DNA from: DASXQK01 sp963724385
Lineage (GTDB): Bacteria > Pseudomonadota > Alphaproteobacteria > Dongiales > Dongiaceae
Assembly: GCA_963724385.1 (NCBI GenBank)
Contig: CAVRUJ010000001.1
Location: forward strand, 992,001 to 1,056,000
Length of the DNA: 64,000 nucleotides
Reading direction: 5' to 3'
Each line of letters begins with the position of its first letter. Position 1 is the stretch's first letter. Below, piece by piece: positions 9,362 through 17,189 of this stretch. Position numbers and translations under genes: made by a program. The notes under the pieces are model-generated. The model made no database searches, had not been told where the DNA came from, and was given only the letters and a program-made list of their open reading frames with translations.

Positions 9362-9378
9362 AACTGAACCGTTCAGTT
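9362..9378. promoter_or_regulatory. Palindromic operator 1 for the TetR regulator
   Basis: AACTGAAC-C-GTTCAGTT is a perfect 8-1-8 palindrome in the divergent gap between the efflux operon and the TetR gene. A second near-identical site lies 64 bases away. Two copies of one palindrome in a TetR intergenic region strongly suggest autoregulation together with repression of the pump. Confidence 0.8.
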
Positions 9379-9424
9379 TGTACCTTGCCAAGCTTTGGGC
9401 CAGGCCCTATTTTAAGTCAAGAGG

Positions 9425-9443
9425 AAACTGAACCGTACAGTTT
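9425..9443. promoter_or_regulatory. Palindromic operator 2 for the TetR regulator
   Basis: AAACTGAACCGTACAGTTT repeats operator 1 with one arm mismatch. It ends 14 bases before the TetR start codon, well placed to block its own transcription. Confidence 0.78.
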
Positions 9444-9457
9444 AGTGCGAAAGCGGA

Positions 9458-10093
9458 ATGAGCGACGCGGCAGAAAAAGCCTCGGAAGACGTGGTCAGCG
9501 CCAAGGCGCAAGACGTTCTCGAGGCCGCGCATGAGCTTTTCATGGCCAAGGGCTACGAGGCAGCCTCGATGGATGCGGTGGCCAAGGCCGCTGGCGTCTC
9601 GAAGGCGACCGTCTACGCCCACTTCAACAGCAAGGACGAGCTCTTCGCTGCGATCGTCGCCCGGATGTGCGGCCAGCTGACCCGGGAGATCAAGGCAGTG
9701 ATCGAGGCGGGCCTGCCCCTGCGCCAGGCGCTGCTCGGTATCGGAGGAAGATTTCTAGAGGTGCTGACCGATCCGAGGCGGGTCCGGATGTTCCGGATGG
9801 TCATGGGCGAAGTGGACCGCTTCCCCGAACTCGGGCGGGTCTTCTACCGTTCCGGCCCCCTGGTGATGCAAGACTGCCTGGCCGGCTATCTCGAGCAAGC
9901 CGCGGCAGCCGGAGACTTGACGATCCCCGATGCGGGCCTGGCGGCGCGCCAGTTTCTCAGCCTGATCAAGGCGGACTTGCACTTGCGCTGTCTCTTCAAC
10001 GTCGGCCTGGTCACGCCGGCCAGCGAACGGGACCGCCAGGTGACGGCCGCGGTCGACATGTTCCTCAAGGCTCACGGCCTGCGGGCTCAGTAG
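9458..10093 (+). CDS. TetR/AcrR family transcriptional regulator
   Basis: 211 residues. The N-terminal helix-turn-helix is clear: VLEAAHELFMAKGYEAASMD, then VAKAAGVSKATVYAHFNSKD and ELFAAIV. The C-terminal ligand-binding domain resembles TetR_C regulators of efflux pumps. It is divergent from the HlyD/EmrB pair, with two palindromic operators between, so it most likely represses the pump and itself until an inducer binds. The inducer is unknown. Confidence 0.92.
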   Translation: MSDAAEKASEDVVSAKAQDVLEAAHELFMAKGYEAASMDAVAKAAGVSKATVYAHFNSKDELFAAIVARMCGQLTREIKAVIEAGLPLRQALLGIGGRFLEVLTDPRRVRMFRMVMGEVDRFPELGRVFYRSGPLVMQDCLAGYLEQAAAAGDLTIPDAGLAARQFLSLIKADLHLRCLFNVGLVTPASERDRQVTAAVDMFLKAHGLRAQ

Positions 10094-10104
10094 CGAGGAA
10101 GCGG

Positions 10105-10686
10105 CTAGGGCGTGCCTTGCGCCGTCACCGTGTCGAGGCGCTCGGGATAGATGAAGCCATAGGCCGGGTAGACGATGCCCCAGGCCTGGAGCTGGTAGTT
10201 CCAGAAACGCACGGCACTCCAGTCGTTGGCTGCCGACACGTCGGTCGCCGGCATGGCGTCATAGATGATGTGGCGGCTCGCATAATCGCTGCCGAAATTG
10301 GCCTGGGTGACGCGGATCTCCCGCGGGCCGACGATATCCACCACCACGGCGACATGGCCGAGCTTCAGGCGCTGGGTCCGGCTCAGCACCAGCACGGCCA
10401 TGAATTTCGGCTGATGGCCGCGCGTATATTTACCGAGGGCACCGTCCCACCAGGTCCAGGCGTCGCCCATGATGTCGATGCCGGTGACCTCGCGGGCATA
10501 GGGCACGCATTGGAGCAACTCGCCCTGATAGGGATGGACGCCGTCCGGTGAGATGGGCGGGGCCGACGGCGGCGGGACGCTGGCCGTGGCCATGCTCGAA
10601 GGTAGATTGTCGGCACAACCCGCCAGCAGGCCCAGCAACAGAAGCCCGAAGGCCGGTGCGAGGCCGCGCTGAAGTCGCGTGCTCAT
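10105..10686 (-). CDS. CHAP-domain lipoprotein (putative peptidoglycan amidase)
   Basis: 193 residues with a lipoprotein signal (LLLLGLLAGC, lipobox LAGC at about residue 24). The CHAP fold is visible as QCVPYAREVTGI (catalytic Cys), DAWTWWDGA and LGHVAVVVDI (catalytic His). The family cleaves amide bonds in peptidoglycan, here probably from the outer membrane facing the periplasm. Its ATG overlaps the stop of the retropepsin gene upstream by four bases (ATGA), so it is the last gene of the seven-gene minus-strand train starting at 14057. Confidence 0.8.
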   Translation of the reverse strand: MSTRLQRGLAPAFGLLLLGLLAGCADNLPSSMATASVPPPSAPPISPDGVHPYQGELLQCVPYAREVTGIDIMGDAWTWWDGALGKYTRGHQPKFMAVLVLSRTQRLKLGHVAVVVDIVGPREIRVTQANFGSDYASRHIIYDAMPATDVSAANDWSAVRFWNYQLQAWGIVYPAYGFIYPERLDTVTAQGTP

Positions 10687-11330
10687 CGGTGCAGGGTCAG
10701 TTCGCCGGAGCTGACTTCATAGCCCTGAAGCCGGCTCAAGAAGCTCATGCCGAGCAGGGAGGTCATGGTGGTCTGCCGGTCGACTGCGCCGACGACGTCG
10801 GTGAGCCGGATCGGCCCGATCAGGATTTCAGGGATCACGATCGGCGCGGCCTCGACCCTGCCATTGGCCGTTTCCGCCGAGGCGGTGTAGGCGAGGCCGT
10901 CCACATCGAGGCCGATATGCCTTGCGTCGGCCTGATTGAGGACCACGATGCTGGCGCCGGTATCGACCAGGAAGCGGATGGGAACCCCGTTCACCATGGC
11001 GTCGACGCGGAAATGCCCGTCCTTGTCGGCGAGAAAGCGAACGCTCTCGAAATCGGGCTGCGGCAACGCTGCCGGCTCGGGTGGGGCGCTCACCACCAGC
11101 ACATGGCTGCTGTCGACCGGAATCTGGGTCGCCATCCATTGGGCGATTTCCCCGCGCTGGGCAAGGAAGAGGGCCACGAAGACCCCCGCGCCAACCCAGG
11201 CCGCCAGGGTGCGCAGCGCCCAGCCGAAGGATCGGCCGGAGCCCCGGGCATAGAGGTAGAGCAACAGGCAGCCGGCCAAGGCCGAGGCGACAGCGATGTA
11301 GAACATCCCGGACCCGGCTCCGCCGGTCAT
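10683..11330 (-). CDS. Membrane-anchored retropepsin-like aspartic protease, third copy
   Basis: 215 residues: two N-terminal membrane helices (about residues 9-26 and 40-55), then a periplasmic single-lobe aspartic protease domain of the clan AA bacterial type (TIGR02281). The active-site motif is FLVDTGASIVVL, and the family-typical end is SLLGMSFLSRLQGYEV. One lobe implies that it works as a dimer. It is the third of three related genes in a row, following the second copy by 34 bases and overlapping the CHAP gene. No substrate is evident. Confidence 0.82.
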   Translation of the reverse strand: MTGGAGSGMFYIAVASALAGCLLLYLYARGSGRSFGWALRTLAAWVGAGVFVALFLAQRGEIAQWMATQIPVDSSHVLVVSAPPEPAALPQPDFESVRFLADKDGHFRVDAMVNGVPIRFLVDTGASIVVLNQADARHIGLDVDGLAYTASAETANGRVEAAPIVIPEILIGPIRLTDVVGAVDRQTTMTSLLGMSFLSRLQGYEVSSGELTLHR

Positions 11331-11364
11331 GGCGCCGCTATCCGCGGATGTCTGGTTACAGGAA

Positions 11365-12006
11365 TCATTGGTGCAGGGTCATCGCGCCGTCGCTGACTTC
11401 GTAGCCCGAGAGTCGGCTGAGGAAACTCATGCCCAGGAGCGAGCTGGTGGTGTTCGTGCGGACAACCGCGCCGGCGACATTGACCAGCCGGATCGGCCCG
11501 ACCGCAAGCTGATAGATCACGATGGCGGCGCCTTGCACCGCACCATTGGGCGTATCGATTTTCTGGCGGTATTGCAGCGCGTCCGGATCGATCCCCGCAT
11601 GTCGCGCATCCTGGGGCGTCAGCAGAACGACGCTGGCGCCGGTGTCGACCAGGAACTGCACCATCGCGCCGTTCACCAGACCGTCGACGCGGTAATGCCC
11701 GTCGCCGCCGGGAAAAATGCGCAGACTCGAGGAGTCGGGCGCAACGGCGGCCGGCAGCGGCGCGGCGGTGGCCGCCGCCTGTTCATCGGTGGCGGCGGGT
11801 GGACCAGCCGTGGGCGTCAGGCCGTGGATCTGCTGGAGATAGACAGCGGCGAATGTTCCGGCGACCACGATCCAGACCGCCAGAGTTGCGGCCATCCAGC
11901 CTATGGACGGCTTATACCTCCAGGCAAATCCTACGGCGGCGGCCATGGCGACAAGCCCCACAGCCACGCCTGCTGTGATCAACCAGACGACATAGGTTCC
12001 AGCCAT
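11365..12006 (-). CDS. Membrane-anchored retropepsin-like aspartic protease, second copy
   Basis: 213 residues with two membrane helices (about residues 5-27 and 36-56) and a C-terminal retropepsin-like domain. The motif is FLVDTGASVVLLTPQDARHA and the end reads SLLGMSFLSRLSGYEV. Similarity to the genes on both sides indicates tandem duplication followed by divergence; the N-terminal halves differ clearly. The 37-base gap to the upstream copy and 34-base gap to the downstream copy suggest co-transcription. Confidence 0.82.
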   Translation of the reverse strand: MAGTYVVWLITAGVAVGLVAMAAAVGFAWRYKPSIGWMAATLAVWIVVAGTFAAVYLQQIHGLTPTAGPPAATDEQAAATAAPLPAAVAPDSSSLRIFPGGDGHYRVDGLVNGAMVQFLVDTGASVVLLTPQDARHAGIDPDALQYRQKIDTPNGAVQGAAIVIYQLAVGPIRLVNVAGAVVRTNTTSSLLGMSFLSRLSGYEVSDGAMTLHQ

Positions 12007-12043
12007 CAGCGCGATGCCTTCATGCCACGTGCGGATACGCTGG

Positions 12044-12766
12044 TCATTGCCTCAGGATCAGCGTGTCGCCGCTGACCTCATAACCTGAAAGCCGGCCGAG
12101 GAAGCTCATGCCCAAGAGCGATCCGTCGGTATCGCCTTCGCTGACCGAGGCGTTGACGTCGGTCACGCGGATCGTGCCGATGACGATCTCGGGCAGCGTG
12201 ATCGCGGCACCGCGCGCGGTGCCGCTGGCCGTGCGATAGAGCTGGGTGTAGCTGAGCGTTCCCGGATCGATGCCCACGCGTCGGGCATCGGCTTGGCTCA
12301 GCAGCACGTCGCTGGCTCCGGTATCGACCAGGAAATAGACCGGCGTGCCGCCGACCATGGCCTTGACGTGGAACTGATGGTCGGCTTCCAGGGAAAACCG
12401 CATCGTCTGGCCGTCCACGGCCTGGCCCTGGGCCGGCAGCAGAAGTGCTGATATCCGCCGGCCGGCGTCGGTCACCTCGGCGCGATAGCTGTAGCCGAGC
12501 AACAGGACGACCCCGATGCCGATCCAGATTCCCAATTGACCGGCCGCCCGCCTTACGCCCGGCGCTCCGGCGCGGGCGATGCGGCCCAAACTGCCGCCGC
12601 CGACCAGAGCCAGGAGCGCTGCGAGATAGACCAGGCGCCGGTTGTCGTCCTCGCCCTGGAGGGCGCCCGGAAACAGGTGAAACAGCAGCCAGGCAAGCCC
12701 GAGCGTGCCCAGCGCGCCGTACAGGTACCAGATCCAGCGACTGCCTGGACCGCCCCTGGCGTTCAT
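12044..12766 (-). CDS. Membrane-anchored retropepsin-like aspartic protease, first copy
   Basis: 240 residues with about three membrane helices at the N-terminus (roughly 13-31, 43-59 and 80-98) and the protease domain at the C-terminus: FLVDTGASDVLLSQADARR and SLLGMSFLGRLSGYEV. Start ATG 12766 overlaps the stop of the nitrile hydratase alpha gene by four bases (ATGA), so translation of the two is probably coupled. This overlap is the direct physical link between the metalloenzyme and the protease trio. Confidence 0.82.
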   Translation of the reverse strand: MNARGGPGSRWIWYLYGALGTLGLAWLLFHLFPGALQGEDDNRRLVYLAALLALVGGGSLGRIARAGAPGVRRAAGQLGIWIGIGVVLLLGYSYRAEVTDAGRRISALLLPAQGQAVDGQTMRFSLEADHQFHVKAMVGGTPVYFLVDTGASDVLLSQADARRVGIDPGTLSYTQLYRTASGTARGAAITLPEIVIGTIRVTDVNASVSEGDTDGSLLGMSFLGRLSGYEVSGDTLILRQ

Positions 12767-13395
12767 GCCCGGGCAGCTTGAACGACTGCGACGCCGATCA
12801 TGGCATCGCGTCCGATGAGGCCGGCGAGCCGCTCCTCGGACCAGCCCTCGGTCCCGGCCGGTCGGACGGGCAGCACGAGGTAGCGGCAGTCGGCCGTGCT
12901 GTCGACCACCCTGACCTCGGTTTCCGGCGGCAGGCGCGTGCCGAACTCGGCCAGCACGGCGCGGGGTTCGCTGACGGCGCGGCTGCGGTAGGCCGGCGCC
13001 TTGTACCAGGCGGGCGGAAGGCCCAGCAGCGCGCGGGGATAGCAGGAGCACAGGGTGCAAACCACCAGGTGATGAAGCCGCGGCGTGTTCTTGAGAGCGA
13101 CGATCTTCACCCCGCGCGCCTCGATGCCGAGCTCGCCCGCCACCGCATTGGCGTCGGCCAGCAGCCTTGCTTCGAAGGCCGGATCGCTCCAGGCCCGGGC
13201 GACGATGCGCGCGCCCAGCGCCGGCGACTTCTGCTCCCACTCCTCAATCTTGGCCCGGATCGCGTCGGCGGTGAGCAGGCCTTTCTCGATCAACAGGCTG
13301 CGAATCGCGGCCTCGCGCTTCTCCCAGGCGCGAACCGGGTGATCGGAGCGAGGCGGATGATCATGCCCATGATCCTGGCCTTGTTCAGCCGCCAT
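12763..13395 (-). CDS. Nitrile hydratase alpha / thiocyanate hydrolase gamma-type subunit (cobalt type)
   Basis: 210 residues. The metal-binding motif VVCTLCSCYPRALLGLPPAW gives Cys113, Cys116 and Cys118, with Thr between the first two, as in non-corrin cobalt enzymes (iron enzymes have Ser). RAWSDPAFEARLLADA and TADCRYLVLPVRPAGTEGWS are also family marks. A His-rich stretch (QGQDHGHDHPP) precedes the core. The family hydrates nitriles to amides or hydrolyses thiocyanate. Start ATG 13395 was chosen because the His-rich start is typical. The two beta-like halves are encoded directly upstream. Confidence 0.88.
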   Translation of the reverse strand: MAAEQGQDHGHDHPPRSDHPVRAWEKREAAIRSLLIEKGLLTADAIRAKIEEWEQKSPALGARIVARAWSDPAFEARLLADANAVAGELGIEARGVKIVALKNTPRLHHLVVCTLCSCYPRALLGLPPAWYKAPAYRSRAVSEPRAVLAEFGTRLPPETEVRVVDSTADCRYLVLPVRPAGTEGWSEERLAGLIGRDAMIGVAVVQAARA

Positions 13396-13681
13396 GGGCC
13401 GGCTCCAACCAATGTTCGAACAGGTCCAGGGAAAGACTGTCAGCCGCCGGGCCGCCATAGCCCGGCCAGAGATCCGTTTGGCGAAAGCGCACGTGATACA
13501 GCGGGCGGGCGGGCAGGCCATTGGCGCCGTAGGCCCGTTCCTCGGGATTGGCGAAGCTGCCCTGGCAACCCTCGACCCGCCCCTGGCGGCCTCGGACATA
13601 GAAGGGCGTGCGCATATGCCCCTTCACCGCCAGGTCGCGCACCCGGACCAGGGCGCCATCGGCAAAGCGGCGCTCAGCCAT
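13385..13681 (-). CDS. Nitrile hydratase beta C-terminal-like / thiocyanate hydrolase alpha-type subunit
   Basis: 98 residues matching only the C-terminal SH3-like half of nitrile hydratase beta: FADGALVRVRDL, GHMRTPFYVRGRQGRVEG, YHVRFRQTDLWPGY and a final LFEHWLEPA. In ordinary nitrile hydratase this half is fused to the N-terminal half; here they are separate genes, as in thiocyanate hydrolase and toyocamycin nitrile hydratase. It overlaps the neighbouring genes on both sides by about 8-11 bases. Confidence 0.85.
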   Translation of the reverse strand: MAERRFADGALVRVRDLAVKGHMRTPFYVRGRQGRVEGCQGSFANPEERAYGANGLPARPLYHVRFRQTDLWPGYGGPAADSLSLDLFEHWLEPAHGG

Positions 13682-14057
13682 GGGCCCCGGTCTCCATGGG
13701 GGCTTCCATGGCCGCGACCCGGGCCTCGATCTCGGCCCTGGTCAGCAGCCCTTTCTCCACCAACAGGCTCTCGATGGTCAGCAGCCAGCGCTCGTAGTAG
13801 TCGTGGCGCTCGTAGACCTCCCGCGGCAGGCCTTCGATGGTCCGGCGCATCTCGTCGACGTTGAAGGCAGCTACCGGCGGGTTCATGAGAAGGCTCATCA
13901 GGGCGTCGACCCGCCTTTCAGCCAGGCTCGGGTCGTGCTCGTCCTTTTCCACCGGGCCGGCTGGAAGGCCACCCATGTCATGCATCGCCCGCATCCAGGC
14001 ATTGTAGCCGTCTGGCCCGCCGCGAGCAAAGTCTGGTAGGAAGGCGCCGGAAAGCAA
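13674..14057 (-). CDS. Nitrile hydratase beta N-terminal-like / thiocyanate hydrolase beta-type subunit
   Basis: Up to 127 residues corresponding to the helical N-terminal half of nitrile hydratase beta: MHDMGGLPAGPVEKDEHD, then YYERWLLTIESLLVEKGLL. Length depends on the start. TTG at 14057 gives an N-terminal extension as in thiocyanate hydrolase, whereas ATG at 13994 would begin just before the conserved MHDMGG; neither has a strong ribosome-binding site. It is the first gene of the minus-strand train and is divergent from a NUDIX gene only 14 bases away. Confidence 0.8.
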   Translation of the reverse strand: MLSGAFLPDFARGGPDGYNAWMRAMHDMGGLPAGPVEKDEHDPSLAERRVDALMSLLMNPPVAAFNVDEMRRTIEGLPREVYERHDYYERWLLTIESLLVEKGLLTRAEIEARVAAMEAPMETGAHG

Positions 14058-14071
14058 CCCGGGCCGGCACC

Positions 14072-14917
14072 ATGAGCCTCTTCGACCGCGTCAAGGAATG
14101 CCAACGCTGGGAGCGTAGCCGCTACCGTCCTTTCCGGGTGGACGGCCTCAGCCTTGGCTGGGTCACCCATTCATTCGCCGACCGCCTGAAGGGCTTTCCG
14201 GCCGTCTTCGTCGTCTCCTCCGAAGCCGTCGACTTGGCCCCCGGACTTCAGGGCTTCGAGGCCCGCAGCAGGGCACTGGACGAGGTGCTGCGGCAATTGC
14301 AGGAGGAAGGCCTGATCAAAGGCTGGCGGGAGGAAGCCTATCCGGTCGGCAGCAGCCTGCATTCGGTTCCGCTCTTGAAGATGGAACGAGCCGCCGTGCC
14401 CCTGTTCGGCGTGCGCGCCTATGGCGTGCATCTGAACGGCTTCGTGGGCAAGGGCGAGGGCCTGCGGCTCTGGGTCGCGCGGCGCTCGGCCAGCAAGCAG
14501 ACCGCGCCTGGAAAGCTCGACCATATCGTGGCCGGAGGCCAGCCCATGGGGCTCAGCCTGACGGACAATCTGATCAAGGAATGCGCCGAGGAGGCGGCCA
14601 TGCCTGAGGGCCTTGCCCGCAAGGCCCGGCCGGCCGGCTTCGTGAGCTACGTGACCGAGCGGGTCGAAGGCCTGCGCAACGACATCTGCTATGCCTACGA
14701 CATCGAACTGCCGGTGAGTTTCGCGCCGCGCAACACCGACGGCGAGATCGAGTGGTTCCAGCTCTGGCCCGTCGCCGAGGTGAAGGCGCGCCTGGCCGCA
14801 GGCGACGACTTCAAGTTCAACGTCGCTCTGGTGACCATCGATTTCCTGGTCCGACGCGGCTATCTCGGGCCCGATGAGCCCGACTACATCGAGATCGTCG
14901 AAGGCCTGCGGCTCTGA
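14072..14917 (+). CDS. DUF4743/NUDIX hydrolase family protein
   Basis: 281 residues. The N-terminal half (VKECQRWERSRYRPFRVDG, SLGWVTHSFADRLKGFP) is the DUF4743 domain that precedes NUDIX in the Tnr3-like group. The NUDIX region has the modified box GGQPMGLSLTDNLIKECAEE, keeping the KE-x2-EE metal-binding part. Members hydrolyse nucleoside-diphosphate-linked substrates; the eukaryotic relative is fused to thiamine pyrophosphokinase. The substrate here is not known. It converges with the TerC gene four bases downstream. Confidence 0.85.
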   Translation: MSLFDRVKECQRWERSRYRPFRVDGLSLGWVTHSFADRLKGFPAVFVVSSEAVDLAPGLQGFEARSRALDEVLRQLQEEGLIKGWREEAYPVGSSLHSVPLLKMERAAVPLFGVRAYGVHLNGFVGKGEGLRLWVARRSASKQTAPGKLDHIVAGGQPMGLSLTDNLIKECAEEAAMPEGLARKARPAGFVSYVTERVEGLRNDICYAYDIELPVSFAPRNTDGEIEWFQLWPVAEVKARLAAGDDFKFNVALVTIDFLVRRGYLGPDEPDYIEIVEGLRL

Positions 14918-14921
14918 TTGC

Positions 14922-15542
14922 TCAGGGGCCGTGGAACGCGCCGGCGGCGCCGGCCACGTCCATGGAGCCGAGATAGATCATCTTGAGGGCGACGTAGACG
15001 ATGACGGCCAGCCCGACGAAGGAAATCCAAGGGTAGCGCTTCAGGACTCCGGCGATCATCGCCGCCGCGGCGCCCATGAGGGCGACGGAAAGCAGCAGGC
15101 CGAAGACAAGAACCCACTCGTTGTGCATCGCGATGCCGGCCACGGCCAGCACGTTGTCGAGGGACATGGAAACGTCGGCCAGCACGATCTGGGTGACTGC
15201 GTGGCGCACCGTCTTGGCCGGCGCGGCGGCGTGGCCGGGCTTGCCGGCCTTGGCCGCCCGGTGCTGAGCGCAGAGCTCGCGCCACAGCTTCCAGCAGACG
15301 AAGAGTAGCAACAGACCGCCGGCGAGGGTGAGGCCGATGATCTGGAGCAGCCTGGTGGCGGCAAGGGCGAAGACGATGCGCAGCGCCGTGGCCGCCAGGA
15401 TTCCCATCATGATGACCCGGCCGCGCTTGCCTTTGGGCAACCCCGAGGCGACCAGCCCCACGAAGATGGCGTTGTCGCCGGCCAGAACCAGGTCCACCAG
15501 AACGACCTGGGCCAAGGCACTCAAATCCGCGAGTGGGGTCAT
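14922..15542 (-). CDS. TerC/YjbE family integral membrane protein
   Basis: 206 residues with six to seven membrane helices. The TerC signature acidic residues are in VVLVDLVLAGDNAIFVG (about residues 13-29) and again in IVLADVSMSLDNVLAVAG. The family is linked to metal-ion (manganese) export and tellurite resistance. It has no operon partner here. The size and the YjbE-like first helix favour the short TerC subfamily. Confidence 0.85.
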   Translation of the reverse strand: MTPLADLSALAQVVLVDLVLAGDNAIFVGLVASGLPKGKRGRVIMMGILAATALRIVFALAATRLLQIIGLTLAGGLLLLFVCWKLWRELCAQHRAAKAGKPGHAAAPAKTVRHAVTQIVLADVSMSLDNVLAVAGIAMHNEWVLVFGLLLSVALMGAAAAMIAGVLKRYPWISFVGLAVIVYVALKMIYLGSMDVAGAAGAFHGP

Positions 15543-15665
15543 CGGCGGGGATTCACCAGCTCGGCTTCGGCAGGGGTCGGCCGCTAAGCCCTTGGCCGGC
15601 GCCCCGGACTTTGCATGTTGTGAGCCGGAGCCGCAACGGCAAGGCGCGGCGACTTGCGGCCTGGT

Positions 15666-16526
15666 TCAATCCGAGAAGCCGGCCATGGCGCGGATTTCGG
15701 CCGGCGTCCGGCCCGCCTCGCGGAGCGCGGCCAGCGTCAAGGCTCCGTCGCGCTTGGACAGCCGCTCGCCTCTCTCGTTGGTGAGCAGCCGATGGTGCCG
15801 GTAATGGGGCACGCGAAGGCCGAGCAGCGCCTGGAGCAGTCGGTGAACATGGGTGGCTTGGAACAGGTCCTCGCCCCGGGTGACCAGGGTCACGCCCTGG
15901 ATGTGGTCATCCAGGGTGACGGCGAGATGGTAGCTCGCCGGCGCGTCGCGCCTGCTCAGCACCACGTCGCCCAGGAGCTCCGGCTCTGCCCGGACCTCGC
16001 CCTTTTCGAAATCATGCCAGCTCAAGGGTCCTGTCGCCTCCAGGGCCGGCCCCGTGTCGAGGCGTAGCGCATAGGGCCTGCCGGCTGCGATCCTGGCCTT
16101 TCTTTCCGCGGCCGAGAGCTTGCGGCATGTGCCCGGATAGGGCGGACCTTCGGACCCATGAGGGGCCGCGATCGCCCGGGCGATCTCCGCCTGGATCTCC
16201 CTGCGGCTGCAAAAGCAGGGGTAGAGGAATCCGGTCGCGGCCAGCCGGTCGAGGCCTGCGCGGTAATCCTCCCCATGTTCGGACTGCCGGCGCACGGGCA
16301 TCTCCCAATCGAGGCCAAGCCAACGGAGATCCTCGTAGATCCCGGTTTCGAATTGGGCGCGGCAGCGCTGAGGGTCGATATCCTCGATGCGCAGCAGGAA
16401 GCGCGCCTTGCTGCCGCGCGCGAGGCCAAAGGCCAGCAACGCCGCATGGGCGTGGCCCAGATGCAGGTGGCCCGTGGGGCTGGGGGCGAAGCGGGTGACG
16501 AGGGGCTTCAATTCCGGGGCGTGCAC
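15666..16526 (-). CDS. gluQ: Glutamyl-Q tRNA(Asp) synthetase
   Basis: 286 residues, a truncated class I glutamyl-tRNA synthetase without the anticodon-binding domain. HIGH-type motif: RFAPSPTGHLHLGHAHAALL. KMSKS-type motif: ERLSKRDGALTL. Zinc-site residues are in YPCFCSRREI and later YPGTC. The enzyme attaches glutamate to queuosine at position 34 of tRNA-Asp. The length fits gluQ (about 290) and not gltX (about 470). Confidence 0.93.
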   Translation of the reverse strand: MHAPELKPLVTRFAPSPTGHLHLGHAHAALLAFGLARGSKARFLLRIEDIDPQRCRAQFETGIYEDLRWLGLDWEMPVRRQSEHGEDYRAGLDRLAATGFLYPCFCSRREIQAEIARAIAAPHGSEGPPYPGTCRKLSAAERKARIAAGRPYALRLDTGPALEATGPLSWHDFEKGEVRAEPELLGDVVLSRRDAPASYHLAVTLDDHIQGVTLVTRGEDLFQATHVHRLLQALLGLRVPHYRHHRLLTNERGERLSKRDGALTLAALREAGRTPAEIRAMAGFSD

Positions 16527-16543
16527 ATGGCAGAAAGGGCGTC

Positions 16544-17188
16544 ATGACACTGGTGCAGACGCAACTGGAGGGCAAGCGGCTGGCGAAGGCGTTGCAGACG
16601 CTGTGCCGGCAAGACCGCGACCTTGCCCGCGCCTTCGAGCTGGCGGGAACCCCGCCGCCGCGCTCGCGCCCCGCCGGCTTTGCCTCGCTGGTCGATATCG
16701 TGCTGGCTCAGCAGGTTTCGACCGCCTCCTATCGCGCCATCGCCCAACGCCTGCTGGATAGGGTCGACACAGTCACGCCCGAAAGCCTGCTGGCGCTGGG
16801 CGAGTCCGATTTTGCTGCCATCGGCTTCAGCCGGCAGAAAGTCGTCTATGCCCGGGGCCTCGCCGAAGCCGTGGCCGAGGGCCGGCTCGACCTGGCGCGG
16901 GTCGCCCGGCTTGCCGACGAGGAAGCCATGGCCGAGCTCATCAAGCTCAAGGGCGTCGGGCGGTGGACGGCCGAGATCTATCTCATGTTCTGCCTCGGCC
17001 GGCCCGACGTGCTGCCGGCCGGCGACCTGGCGCTGCGCGAGGCTGCCGGGGTGGTGAAGCGCAAGCGAAAGCGGCCGGAGGAGGCGGCCCTCCGGCGCAT
17101 GGGCGAATCCTGGCGGCCTTGGCGCAGCGTTGCAGCGCGCCTGCTTTGGCACTACTACGCATACAGCCGCGCCAAGGAATCAGACTGA
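16544..17188 (+). CDS. alkA: DNA-3-methyladenine glycosylase II family (AlkA-like)
   Basis: 214 residues with an HhH-GPD fold: FASLVDIVLAQQVSTASYRA (substrate pocket helix), hairpin ELIKLKGVGRWTAEIYLMF, then DVLPAGDLALREAAG with the catalytic aspartate. It excises alkylated bases during base-excision repair. It lacks the Ada-like N-terminal domain of E. coli AlkA, as is usual for short alphaproteobacterial forms. Its stop is followed by the esterase ATG one base later, so the two are probably co-transcribed. Confidence 0.88.
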   Translation: MTLVQTQLEGKRLAKALQTLCRQDRDLARAFELAGTPPPRSRPAGFASLVDIVLAQQVSTASYRAIAQRLLDRVDTVTPESLLALGESDFAAIGFSRQKVVYARGLAEAVAEGRLDLARVARLADEEAMAELIKLKGVGRWTAEIYLMFCLGRPDVLPAGDLALREAAGVVKRKRKRPEEAALRRMGESWRPWRSVAARLLWHYYAYSRAKESD

Positions 17189-17189
17189 A

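Noticed and set aside
13898..14170. A 90-codon minus-strand ORF across the NHase/NUDIX divergence
   Set aside because: It overlaps two well-supported genes in another frame and has no conserved features.
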